Below are positions 14,001-27,736 of a DNA stretch of 64,000 nucleotides, piece after piece. The DNA is from Polydactylus sextarius (lineage: Eukaryota; Chordata; Actinopteri; Polynemidae), in contig CM028912.1 of assembly GCA_016801845.1 (NCBI GenBank), positions 3,015,001-3,079,000 of the forward strand. Reading direction: 5' to 3'. Made by a program: the position numbers and the translations under genes. Every line of letters begins with the position of its first letter. Within the stretch, counting starts at the first letter, position 1. The notes beneath the pieces were generated by a model that was not told the DNA's origin, did no database searches, and saw only the letters and a list, made by a program, of their open reading frames with translations.

Positions 14001-16091
14001 AAAGGTGTGAACGACACCGGACTGAGCAGCTTTGTCTAATATAAAGAGGTTTAATGTAACTTGGACCAAAGTCTACGTGCGACTGTGAAGAGCTGACGGC
14101 AGCGATTCAAGTCTCGTAAAAATAAAATAAAGACGACGTTTGTTTCGAACCAAAATGTCCAAAAAGTTCTGAATCAGCCGGTGGCAAATGTCCAGAGGAA
14201 GTTCATGAAAACATCGTCTTGATTAACTGGAGTCGACGAGTAAAGCTTATGTAAGACGAATCTTAAATCAGTTTAAAAAAAAAAAAAAGAAAAGAAACTT
14301 GGAGAGTTAAGATCCTTTTTAAAACGACTGTTTGTGAATCAATTTGAGTTTATGGGACATTTTTTATAAAAGTTTACTGGTGATTTTATTTGTTATAAAG
14401 ACATAAAAACCAAACAGAAATCACTGTTAAACTGTAAACGTTGCTCCGAATATTCAGATCCAGTATTTTATAAAGTAAAAAAAAAAAAAAAGATTGTTTT
14501 GTTGATTCATTTTTGATGAAGTCGACTCATGTTTCACTAGTTAAATGCTTTTAAGATGAAGCTGCAGCAGCAGGAAGTGTTTGTTTTGCATTAGCAGCAA
14601 CTTAATACTTCTATAAATCTCAAACAGAAAATATATAAATATTGTCATACTTTCACTGGATTACCTCATCCTGAGCCAACAGGCTGGGTATCGTTTCCAG
14701 AAGTGATATCATGACTTTGAAAAATCAATTTTTAACAAAAACTGAATTAAATGATTAATTACAACACAAATCTTTAGGTTTAGTTTCAACATTAATTGGT
14801 TTTATAAGTAAAAATACTAAAACTAATAACGTTTCAGTGAAAACAAACCTCTTCATCCTGTTTTTTTTTTTTTCTGAAATGTTCAAACAGGAAGTTATTC
14901 ACTTCTGTTCTTCTCCAACCAGTCACGTTTTGCTGAGTTGATGTTTGGACACAGTTAATGATAATATACAAAAGTATTTTAATTTGAAAGGTCAAAGCCT
15001 CGTCTCATCCTGATGAAACCATCAGGTCATGAACTTTTTTCATTTTAGTACATTGTTTATTTTCCAAAATATAGAAACTAAACCCAGGTCTAAACTTAGT
15101 TTCTTAGTTATTATAACAAATGTTACTTTTCCTATGAATCTATACATACTGACCCAGGTTGTTATATATAAGTTTATTGATTATATATTAGAGAAAGAAA
15201 CCAAAACACTGCCACACTCAGTCTGAAACATGAGAAATAATTCTCTCTTAAATATTTAAATCCTTTTTCTTTTAGTTGATTCTAAAATGCAGGAAGTTCA
15301 AACAGTGTTTCAACTTCAACTTTTTTTTAGTTCCTCACAGAGGAAATCTACAATTAAAGCGTCACTACGACCGTCGTGTTATTAGAGAAGCGTGATGACG
15401 ATCAGAGGAAACAGAGCTGCAGTTTGTTTCTGTTCGTCTGGTGACCGAAACTCACGAGTTCATTGAATATTATTGTGTCGCTGGGAGCGATTTTATTCAT
15501 CAGATCATTTGTTCAGATGATAAAGTTTCCTCTAAACAGATTTTAAGATGAAAAAGTCAACTGACTCATCTGTTTCATACTGAGATTCATCTAAAGTCTA
15601 ATGACGTTGCTCTCCCTCTCGTCTCTGCTGCGCCGCCTGTTGCTCTGGATCCTGTTTAATCCTTTAAGTAAAAATAAATATGTTCTCTGACAGAAGTTTC
15701 CACTGCGCCGACACGTTTCTCTACTGTTTACATGGCAGACATGTTTCACTGTACACTTTATGTACTGTAACGTCTGACAAGCTGTAGTAAAATAAATTCT
15801 GTAAAATGAACAGAAATATGAAGAACTAGTCGAATATCTTTAGATTTTACACAAACGTTAGCTGCAGCTTAAAGACGAATAATTAGATCTTTGTGGTCAA
15901 AGGTCAAAGCTTTAGGTCATCTATCTTGACTGGAATAAAACCACACATTGTTGTTAAAATCATCTATAATTTAAAACCACAGGGTAATAATTTGGTCGTC
16001 TTGTTTTCTCTTTCTCATTCTGTCAAAACTTCTCGAGCTGCTGCTGCTTTTGTGTCATGTCTCTGTGAAATATTACGAAGTCTTCACCACC

Positions 16092-16128
<37 letters not shown>

Positions 16129-19100
16129 GCCTGTGACGCACAAAGAAACAGACAGAGAGACGGTCATTAATATTAAAATCACATGATTCACATCAGTGAG
16201 ATCGTGTGAAATGAATGTGTTGATATTATAAATAATTAAGTTGAAGTGAATGTGTTGATATAAATAAGTTGAAGAAGTGAAGCATGATCTCACTGTGTAT
16301 TTATAGATAAAATATGTTTTACATGTTAATATTTTGATGTAAAACTTGTTTTCTCGGATAATAGATTAATGTCAGAAAATAGTGAAAAATTTTGTTCAAC
16401 TAACATTTGTTTGATGTCACGTTTTTATATTTTTGAGTAAAAGTTGCAGATTATTTTCATGTTCATCAACTAAAGAGTTAATTGTCGCATCACTGAAGGA
16501 GCATAGTGTTTAGTGGAGATTTAAAACAAGAATAGAAATAATTTATTTAACTTTTATCAGCTAGTTACAGATCCACCAGTGTATCATGTAACAATCTGTA
16601 GCTAATGTTAGTTATCTGACTTGGATAACTTGCGCTAACTGAGGCGTGTGTTTCTTGGACATTTACTTTTGTATTTGTGCTCTTTTGTTTTTCTCTGGTC
16701 TCACTACAGATTTCAGATTCAACAAATGATTCGCGATTTATAGGAGAGTGAATTTCTGTACGGATGCAACCGATAAAAATACGACTGTGGTGGTTATTTG
16801 TATAAAATCAACCTGTTGACTGTTTTCTCTGCAGGTCTCCTGGTTGGAGCTCTGGACACGGTGCTGGACTCAAATGCCAGAGTCACGCCTTTCCGAATCC
16901 TGCTCCAGATCCCTGGTTCCCAGGTCAGCTGGGTCATCGCCAGCGGTCAGTTCATCTTTTCTCAGCGATGCTGCTGATTGTTTGTGATTTTGGGAAGAAG
17001 ATGGTTCATTAGACACATCACAGATGTTAAATTCAATCCTCTGGTTTTTATCTCTGTGTCCATCAGGAGCTGCCATAGAGGAGGTGAACAAACACTGGGA
17101 CTGGCTGGTCCACAACCTGCTTCACTCTCTGTCTGTGTTTGAGAACAAGGAGGATGTCGCCAGCTTCGTTAAAGGAAAAGTCAAGGTGTGAAATCTGCAG
17201 GATGAGTTTTATTTTTTTAAGAAGATTTTGAGAAACATGAATTTTATAACAAGCTCTTTCTTTCTCTTTCTCTTTTTCTTCAGGGTCTCATCGCAGAAGA
17301 GGTCCGGGGTCGTCAGGCGGCTCAGGAAGAGGATCCGGAGAAGTTCAGGGAGGCGCTGCTCAAGTTCGAGCTGCACTTCAGCCTCCCGTCGTCAGAGAAA
17401 CTGGTGACGTATTTCTCCTGCTGTTGCTGGAAAGGCCGGGTGCCTCGGCAGGGTTTCCTCTACCTCAGCATCAACCACATGGCCTTCTACTCCTTCCTGC
17501 TGGGGAAGGAAGGTCTGTACTCCAAAGTGAGGGTTCTGATTTTCAAAATAAAAGTCAGTTAGAGATTAAATTGAGTTTCAAGTAAAGGGTTTGTTCTCTT
17601 CTTCTCGTCCGTCCTCAGTTAAATTCGTCATTCCCTGGGCGGAGGTGATGCGGTTGGAGCGGGTCTCCACCGGTCTGATGCCGGAGGCGATCCGTGTGAC
17701 GACGCGGCAGCGACAGAGAGAGTTCTCCATGTTTCTGAGCGTGGACGAGGCATTCGGGGTCATAAGTCAGCTGGCTGACATCGCTCTGAGGCGGCTGCTG
17801 GACAGCGAAGGCCTGGAGCTGGACCGCGTCCTGCAGCAGCCCACACGCATCACCAAGAGGTGAGAGGTGTTTGTTCATTTTCAGCTCATTTCACTTCATG
17901 TTTCAGGTGATTAATTTACTGACAAAAGAGAGGAAAAAAATAACTAAAAGAAGAAGAAAGTTCAAACCCTCTAAACCCACTTGCAACAGTGGGTGTTGGC
18001 TTTGGAAAGTTTTAGAAAAGGTCTGACACAGCTCCCACTCCCTTAAAGTGCTTTAGTTTGGAGGGAGGGGGTTTCCAAAACTATTTCAACCATCTGACAA
18101 GATGAAAGAAGCTTTTTTTGGTCCGAACCTAGAAATACTTTTACCATAAAGAGACAGGAAAATAATCAGATTTAGCTTCTTGTATTTTTACAGCTCGTAC
18201 CAGATGGTTCAGATAAGAGACACACCCTCATCAATGTCTTAAATAAAATAAAATAGAAAATAAAATAAATGTTCCATACATGTGTCGTATTCCCTGTAAA
18301 TAAAACCGTGTGCCACTTGAACTCAGAGCTTTCCCACACAAAGCTACTGTGATACACAACGTTATTTATTTCTCTTTGTAAAAAAAAAAAAAGATAAAAA
18401 AAGCCTCAAAACCAGTAACAGGAAGTAGAGTTTCAAGTACACAGACTGTGCTACAGTGCAGGATGTGCAGATGTGTGAATAGGCCACGAGACCACAACAC
18501 AGGATCTTTGGTTCCTATGAATAGTTGTTTTTTTTTTAATTTGATGAGGGAGGAGTATTTACAGTTGATCCTGAAGCTAGAGGTCGATCTGAGTTTGAAC
18601 TTGTCAAGATGTGAAAACTGAAGAAAGAAAGAAGAAGAAGAAACCACAGAGTCCAGACTGTGGAGAAAAAATAAAGTAGGAAGTGAAGAAGTGAACGCTG
18701 GCCACTGGAAGTGAAATCAAAGAAGTAACAAGCACAAACTCATAGTGAAACAAAGAAATAATCAATTCCCTCACTGTGTTTTACTGCATTATTAATCACA
18801 TATATTATTAATATGTGTGTAATGTGTGTGAGTGGTGATTTAGGTCACGGAGTTGTGGGAAAACAAGAAAAATATCTGTTTAAAACTGAATTCACTCCCT
18901 CGAGGCTCGAACTAGATTTGGCTTCAAGTCAATGAGGACAGTTTGTTGCCTCTCATGATCGCCTGGAGACACAACCCCCCCACCCCCTCCTCAATCTGCC
19001 CTCATACCCACCCATATGCACACAATACGCCTGTGTGTTGTACGTTCGATACAACAATAACACTTGAAGAGCTCAGTTCTCTCAAACTCGGCCAGGAAGT

Positions 19101-22100
19101 AAAAACACTAACAAAAGTTGATCAAAGATTTCTGGAAAACAATGAGAGGGTCCTGCAGGTGGAGATATCCACAGCTACAAGAATGAATTTTATTTGGTTT
19201 ATATATATATATAAAAAGGAAAATCTAACTCTAGTCACATGGTCTTGAATTTTTCTGGGTCGATTGAGATGAAAATTACAGGGAAGGACTCGGCCAAGTG
19301 GTCACCGCTGCTTCCTGACTTTGTGTTGTTGTAAATCATCGTCCACAATAACAGAAAATCTGGATCATGTTTTGTTTTTCTTTGTGTTTCTGTTGTGATT
19401 CATTCGCCAGGATCCTGGAGGAGCAGGCGTTGAGAGAGTACGTCCTCGCTCTGTTCCGTCTCCCTCGTAGCGAACGTCTCCACGAGGTGGCGTCCTGCTC
19501 GGTGTGGACGCCTCACGCTCGCTGCCACACGGCGGGGACGCTCTACACCACCGACAGCTACCTGTGTTTCTCCAGTAGAGAGGAAGGAAGCTGCATCCTG
19601 CTCATCCCGCTCTCAGAGGTACAACACCTGCACCGTATAAGATTACAAGAAAGTCCCTGAGTCAATTATGACGTTTTACATGAAACACAATAAACCAGGT
19701 TAACTTTAACTCATTTAATGGGAGTAAACAGTTATAAAAACCTGCAGGACATAGACACTAAACATCCTTTGGTGTCGGTTTATTGATGGATTCATCTCAT
19801 TCAGTTTGATCTTCAAACCAGCAGCAACTTTACAGCTTCAAATGTGACTCTTTTGTCCTCATTGTCCTTGTAATGGAAACCGTTTATCTGGGACGTTGTG
19901 TGGGAAGCTTTGTTTTTAAAAAGAAAGAAAAACAAGAAAAAATGGTCTCAGATTATTCATTACGGTTGTTTAACTGTCTGTGTTTACTCTGTCGACTGTG
20001 GGTTAAAGAGTAACACATACACCGGTTTCATGTGGTTGATAATCAGTGTGAGAACGAACAGGAATGTTTCAGCGGCGAGAGACGATTACACGACGAGTTT
20101 GTGCTTTTTAAAGGTAAGAATTTGTGATTTAAAGTGATGGTCCAGAGTAACATGAACCCAGGGTCTATTTCACCACGAATATGAGTCAAACTCCCCTCAA
20201 CAGATATTTTACGTTGGTTGAAGTAATATCCAGTTTGACCGTCTTTTGTTTTCACAACCAAATAGTTAACAATGAAAGTAAATGGGGCAGTCAGCCAAAC
20301 GTAACTAAATCGTCATTTTTTAACCACTAATAAAGCTCAAAATATCACTTCACTTCAGCAGTAGCATGAATAGGGTCCCTACACATAAACTGAAGTACTG
20401 ATAACTTGGTTTATTTAAAACACTGTTTTACAAGACTTACCCAACGTCTTGTTTTTCATAACAACTGGTGATGATGTGTTCCAGATCAGCAGATTCATCA
20501 TTTTCCTTTCAACAACTGTGTAGGGACCCTATTCATGCTACTGCTGAAGTGAAGGGATATTTTGAGCTTTATTAGTGGTTAAAAAATTACAGTTTAGATA
20601 CGTTTGGCTGACTGCCCCATTTACTTTCATTGTTAACTATTTGGTTGTGAAAACAAAAGACGGTCAAACTTGATATTACTTCAACCAACATAAAATATCT
20701 GTTGAGAGGGAGTTTGACTCGTACGCTCGCTCCAGACCATCACTTGAAATGAGTTTTCAGCACATTTTAAAAAAAGAAACAAAGATGACAAAGTGCTTCT
20801 AAATTCAAATCCTCATTTACATTTACTGGTTTTATATTTGCTTGTGAAAACATTGTTTTTTTACTCTCTAGCCTCATGTTCACATCCATGGTTCATGTTT
20901 TCTTCCCTCTTCCTCCTCCGCCGCTGCTGCAGTTTTAATCCTCTATCTTCTGTTTTTTTTCTCGGTGAAAGCATTGTCCTTAGAGAAGTGTAATCACTTC
21001 CTCCCACCTCATCTGCTACAGTGAATAAGTGATAACTCCCCCTCTGCTCCTACATGTTGTCTTTAACCTCCATTGTCTCGTGTCCTCTGCACATTTCCTG
21101 CAGAACTCGGCTCTATTCATTTTACAGAGATATGTTGTTTTCATACAAACAAACATACATCGCGTCCACGTCCTGTCTAGACCACTTCATGTTTTGTTTT
21201 CATTTGTTTTCTCATTTTTATGGGTTTATTTTTCTCTTCAGGTTTTATCGATAGAAAAAGCAGAAAGCACCAGCGTCCTCCCCAACCCCGTCATCATCAG
21301 CATTCGCACTAAAAAAGCTTTCCAGCTGATTGAGCTGCAGGACAGAGACGAGCTGGTGGAGAACCTCAACTCCAGACTGAGGAGTCTTCAGTGGAAACAG
21401 TCCATGTTTCAGTAGCAGAAAAGACGGAAAGAGGAGCGTGGTATGAGTCATGTTTCAGCTTTTTAAACTCAGATAAACCGTCAAATAAATTAATTCAATA
21501 CTAAAATAGCATCCAGCTAACTGCTGTAACTGAAAGAGAGGAAAAAAAACCTCCCACTTCCTGTTCTGTTTGAACCACAATGGCCTCCTGATTAGATCCA
21601 GTTCCAGCTAAGACCTGAATGAAACTGGTGAAGTGGAAGTGTTGATCACCTCTGGTTCTGGACCTTTCTTTTCTGACACATGTACTGAGGCATTATTCAG
21701 TGATGTAAAGAGAAAAAAATGGGTTCACAAGTGTTTGAGAAAAGTCACCAAAAAAAAAAAAAAAAAAGAAAGAAACTCCACGTTCAGAGGAATCAAAAAG
21801 AAAAACGATCTAAAACAGTCAAATTACAAACGAACAAAGACAAAGTGTCGACAGTGTTTGTGTAATAACTTTCACTGCCAGAAGAGGGAGACAAAAGTTT
21901 TAACTGGAATCACCAACATCCAGAACAAAACTGTCGTTTTGTGACCTTGACCTTTGATCCTCAAACACCAAAATATAACTGTTTCATCCTTGAATCCAAA
22001 TAAACATTTATAACAAATATGACAGGATTCCCTCTCTGGGGTTTTTGAGATGTTGTGTTTATAAGAAGATACATGTCAGTTTCCTATGTTTGTTTTTAAA

Positions 22101-25100
22101 TGAGAAACCTTAAATCACCTGATGTGAAGCAGAAAAATCTATACGTTTATATGTATTTATGAAGGTTTGTGCTATTTGAACACAGATAAAACACTTTTTA
22201 AAAAGTGTTTTTCTTGCCGTCTCCCGTCGCTGTGAAAAAATGAAGCAGCAGCAGTTTTATTTCTCAACTAAATTTGTTATATTTTAATGTATTTTATTTG
22301 TTTTTATCTCAGAGCTCTCCTACACCCTACTACACCTTCTACTACGACACCGGTTTCTCTGATGAAGAAGAACTAGAGGAGCAGGTTTTACGTAACACGG
22401 TCAACAGTGAAGCTCTGATGACGGCTTTCCACCAAAACCAAGCGGGAACGAACGGCGACAAGGTGAGTCGAGGTTTAACAAACACCTGGACACATCTGGT
22501 GAGTTTTGTCTGTTAACGTGTTTGTGTTTGTGTGTCGTGTCAGAGCACGGAGCAGGTGAAGGAGCGACTGTGGGAGGATCATTTCACTGAGTTTGGTCGC
22601 GGCGTTCACATGTTTCGAACGGATAAGATCAGGAGACTCATCGCGATGGGGATACCAGAGTCACTGAGAGGAGAGCTGTGGATGATGATGTCTGGTAAGA
22701 GAGACAGAGATAGATCATGTTTAGCTTTTAGATGAGAATAAAAACGGTAGAATTATTGTTTTATTTACTGAGAAAGTGTCTTATGTTAGCGTGGTCTTGA
22801 ACCTCGACTCTCTGCAGATGCAACATCTCGACTTCCTCTTCTCTCGCCTTCAACTGTTGGACCTTTTCAATCAAAACTAAACTAAGCATTTATTTTTGTT
22901 TTCTGTTCCTTCCTCCGTTCACTTTCACTTCTCTGTGCCAGTGTCAAAAACATAAAGTATGTGAAAGTCTCAACAAAGTAGAAGTTGAAGTCAGCGACTA
23001 GAATGATTCTCCAGTAAAAGTGTTAAAGCATCTAGTATTTACTGTACTTAAGTATGACAAGTAATCTAGAATTAAATGTAATCATGTAGTTAATATTATG
23101 AAGTTTATCCAGCACTTTAAAACATGGAGCTACAACAATCTTCATAGACAATGTCTTGAGTCTGAACTAAAGAACTAAACTTGTTCCTTATTTGTTAGTT
23201 TCTTCATCCACCGGAGCACTTAACACTGAAAATACCAGAGTAAAAGTTTCATTAAATTAGGAAATAAAGCACAAATCCTCCCAAAACATACTGAAGTACA
23301 GTAGTAAAGTATTATTACTTTGTTACTGTAACGTGTTGTTGTGGAGGAACTGATCCAGGACCTGAAATAAAATGGAATAAAAAATAAAAAGTGAATCATT
23401 GTGTTAATTGACATCGTCTCCACCTCCTTGTCTGTTCAGATGCATCCTCGGACCTCGAGTCTCATGAAGGATACTACAAAGGTCTGGTCCAGAAGTCGAT
23501 GGGTCACAGTAATCTCGCCACCGAGGAGATCGAGCGAGATCTTCACCGGTCGCTGCCGGATCATCCGGCGTTCCAGAACCCAACGGGCATCGCGGCGCTC
23601 AGACGCGTCCTCACTGCCTATGCTCATAGAAACCCAAAGATCGGATACTGTCAGGTAGGAAGAGGTTGCAGCACACGTATCAAACACACGCTTCACTGAT
23701 TTTAAGACGTTTTAGAGCTTAACTGTAACAGTGCCGTGTGTGAAAGTAAGATTTTAAAACTGGAAGTGGAAGTTTGGATGTTAACGAGAACCACAGGTGG
23801 AAACTGGTTCTTCTTGATATGATACATCAGTTGTTTTGGACACGATGTCTTTTTGATTGATGATGTCATGAACTTTATTAACGTCACACATCACGTCAAT
23901 TCATATCAACTCACTAAGAGCAAATAAAATATGATTTGACCGACGTCTAAATTAAAAACAATCTATTTTTTCTTGTTTAAAAAAAAAGAATAAAAATTGT
24001 TCTGTTGTTTACTGAAGTGTCACATTTCTCACGTTTAAGTGTAAGTGTTGTTTTGTTTTATCAATTAATTTAAAGAATTTTTAAATTATGAACACGTAAA
24101 CTATAAAGAAGCAGAAATATTGAACTTTAAAAAGAATTTAAAGTTTCTATTTTTACATCATCCTCAGATATGATGAGACGAGATGGATCCATGATTTCAT
24201 CAAATTAATTAAATGCAACTTTATTTTATTTTGAAATTCAGCTGTTATCCATCAGTTAAAGACAGAATAAGGTCTGAAGGAGATTAATTAACAAATTTAA
24301 TGATTTAAATTTAATTTATTTAAATGCAAATGTTTATTCTGATTGTAATTAAACACTGTAAATGTCTACACATCACCATCATTTCTTAAATCTTTGTTCA
24401 GTCCATGAACATCTTAGCGTCAGTGCTGCTGCTTTATGCCAAAGAAGAAGAAGCGTTCTGGCTGCTCGTGGCCATTTGTGAGCGGATGTTACCTGACTAC
24501 TTCAACCGTAGAGTCATAGGTAAGAAAATAAAGTCACGACAGCTTCTCCTTGTTGTTGCGAACCATTTAACGATGGACTATCTTCACTCTTCTTTTTATA
24601 GCTGAGCTGCTTCTTCTCAGACACTAATCGACCCAGACGCTGTAAAATCAGGAGCTTATTTCCTGTGTTTGTGTGTTGATGACATGAACGGTGCATTAGA
24701 GACAATTTCCTCTTCCTCTCATCGTCCATATGTTCACGTTTATGTTTTTAACTTGGAAACTACAGAGATTGTGACAGGGTGAAGCTGAGCAGTAACAATT
24801 TCCCCTTTTGTCAGACAAAAACAAGAATAAATAGAGTTTATTAAAAACATTTGTGTGTTTGAGGATCAAATAATTCTTGTTTTTGTCTCTTGGTCATTTA
24901 TTTATAATATTAACAAACAATAAGTAGAAAATCAGAAATGTGAAGTAACAAAATGTTTAGCTTTTGCTGCCATCTAGTGGTCAAAAGTATGAATAATATC
25001 TCTGATGTCATTGTCTGTCTCCATCATCAGGAGCTCAGGTGGACCAGTCTGTGTTTGAGGAGTTGATCCGCGAGCGTTTACCGGAGTTGGCCGAACACAT

Positions 25101-27311
25101 CCCCGACCTCTCGTCTCTCTCGTCCGTCTCTCTCTCCTGGTTCCTCACCCTCTTCCTCAGCGTCCTGCCGTTCCAGAGCGCCGTCCGCGTAGTCGACTGT
25201 TTCTTCTTCCACGGGATCAAAGCCATCTTCCAGCTGGGTCTGGCCGTGTTGGAGGCCAACGCCGCTCTGCTCACTGCCAGCACCGACGACGGGCAGGCGC
25301 TCATGATCCTCTCAGGGTAGATGTGTGTTTCATAACAACCTGTTGCTCATTTAGAACCAGGTTTTATATCTAAAAAGAAAAACCTTGTTGTTTGCAGTTT
25401 TCTGGACCAGGTTGGAAACGAGGAGTCGTCTTGTCCTCCGTCTTCTCCGTCTTCTCCGCCTCCTGTAGTGGACGTCGCCAGCAGCAACAGCAGCAGAGAC
25501 GCTGATGTTCCTGCTACAGGACACGCAAACATCACGGACCTCATCAACGAGTCGTATGAGGTGAGAGATAAATGATAGATGTCTCTTCCGTTTGCTACCT
25601 GTCACTGTTCAGACCATCAACACCATGTTTGAGGGTTGATGGAGGCTCCATCTTAAAGGTGGATGATGGAGAAACTAATAAATAAAGAACAACTTTAGTT
25701 CAGACTCAAGACATTGTCTATGAAGATTGTTGTAGCTCCATGTTTTAAAGTGCTGGATAAACTTCATAATATTAACTACATAATTACATTTACAGTGATG
25801 ACCTGAACTTCTACCAAAGTTATTTTTTAGTCAAGTATCTGTACTTTTACTCTAGTGAGACTTTCAGGCACTTAATACAACACTGGTTCTGAGGCTCAGA
25901 GAGAGAAACATCAACATCATTATTCTTCTTTCTGTGTTTCTTCTCGTCAGAAATTCGGAGACCTGACCGTGCGACAGATCGAGAGGCTTCGCTGTCGACA
26001 CAGAATCCGAGTCCTGCAGGTTCACGAAGACACAGCCAAAGAAAACGCTGTGAGGAAACAGAAACGGAAAAGAAACATCTTTAAAGCTGTTCATGTTTTA
26101 ATCCCATCGATCCAACTTTCTCACATCTTTCCGTCTGTTTGTGTCTCTGCAGTTACGACTGGTGACTCCAGATGTTTCCATCCCTCCAGAGATCTTAGCA
26201 GACGTCTATGATCTCTTCAAGGTTTCTCCTCATCCATCTTTCATCACATTAACATCCTGCTCTTTAAAAACTTATCAGCTGAGTCTTTCCTCTTCCTCCT
26301 CCTGCAGACGGAGCACTTCATCAGCCTGTACTGGGGCGACAGCAGCTCTGCCGCAGCGGCCGAGGTGGCAGCGTGGAACTACGGCAACTCCGGTCGTTCC
26401 TACGTGGAGCGTCAGTACCGACTGGACCGGCCTCAGTTTAAGAGCCTGTACGGGCTCCTGGTGCCGTGGCCCGGCAGCACCAACCAGCACATGGACACGG
26501 TGGCGAACCGCACGTTCACGCTGCTCGACCAGGACAGAGACAACCTCATCACGTTTAGGGAATTCGCCGGCTGGTTGGGTGAGATAATAAAACAGATAAA
26601 TAAACAGATTAATGAAGATATCAAGTGGTAAACAACTCTTATCTCTTTGTTTTTAGACACTTTATACTGTGAAGAACTGAATGAGAAAATCAGGCTGCTG
26701 TATCGACTTCACATCCCTCCAGGTTGTTCACGATGAAAGTTACTTAAAGTTTGAAGCTGCTCTCAGATCTGTAACTGATTCTTTTACTCTGTGTTTGTGT
26801 TTTTGTTTGCAGCTCTGACAGAAAGTGAGGACGACCCAGCTCTGATGAAGAGTCCTCTACTTTCCACCACCAGACCTCTCTACGTCAACCTGCCCTCTGG
26901 TCGGTTCAAACACTCTTTTCCCCTTAATTAATTTATTAACTCAACGCAAACACAACAACATTATCTGACCTGTTGATCTGTTGTTCATCAGGTGTTAAAG
27001 GTGAAGTGAAGGATTATCAGGAGCAGCTGAAGCAGATGTTGCAGGATTTGGCCAAAGAGAAAGAGAAAGATGTGGAGAAACCTCTGCCACTCATGAACCA
27101 GGTACAAGAAACATTTTGAGTCAATTAATAAAACATTATTATACAAAAACAGTTCAGTAGAGTTGAGTAAAATCTCATATCTAAGAGACCTAAAGTCATT
27201 TCTCCTCCAATTAAGTTTTAAGAAAAGAAAACCACTAACCACTAACTTGTTGTTGTAATACTCATTTTGGCCACAAGAGGGCGTAGTGGTGCATAATATA
27301 TAATAATATTA

Positions 27312-27380
<69 letters not shown>

Positions 27381-27668
27381 AGTGGTTCACTTCAGCCTCT
27401 TGTGGTTGAAATGAGTATTACAACAACAAACACTGAAAAATCCTGAAATTTTTTTTGTTTTTGCCTTTTTAATAATATTAAAAAAAGAAACAAACTTCTT
27501 AAAGACGTCAACTTTTTTAAACTGAGAAAACTAGAAGAGAAAACTATTTATATTGGACTTAATTACCCTAATAGATAAATAAATTACTTTCTTACCCACT
27601 AAAATGTGAATGTATTTGTTCTTTATCATATTTATATGATATATTATATTTATTTTCTCAAAATATTT

Positions 27669-27736
<68 letters not shown>

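Noticed and set aside
18943..19248. 101-aa + strand frame in tbc1d8 intron 5
   Set aside because: No family resemblance, no splice sites that keep the tbc1d8 frame, and AT-rich low-complexity end.
26141..26587. 148-aa + strand frame in tbc1d8
   Set aside because: Out of frame with the exon starting 26308; the correct frame reads TEHFISLYWGD and leads into the EF-hand.
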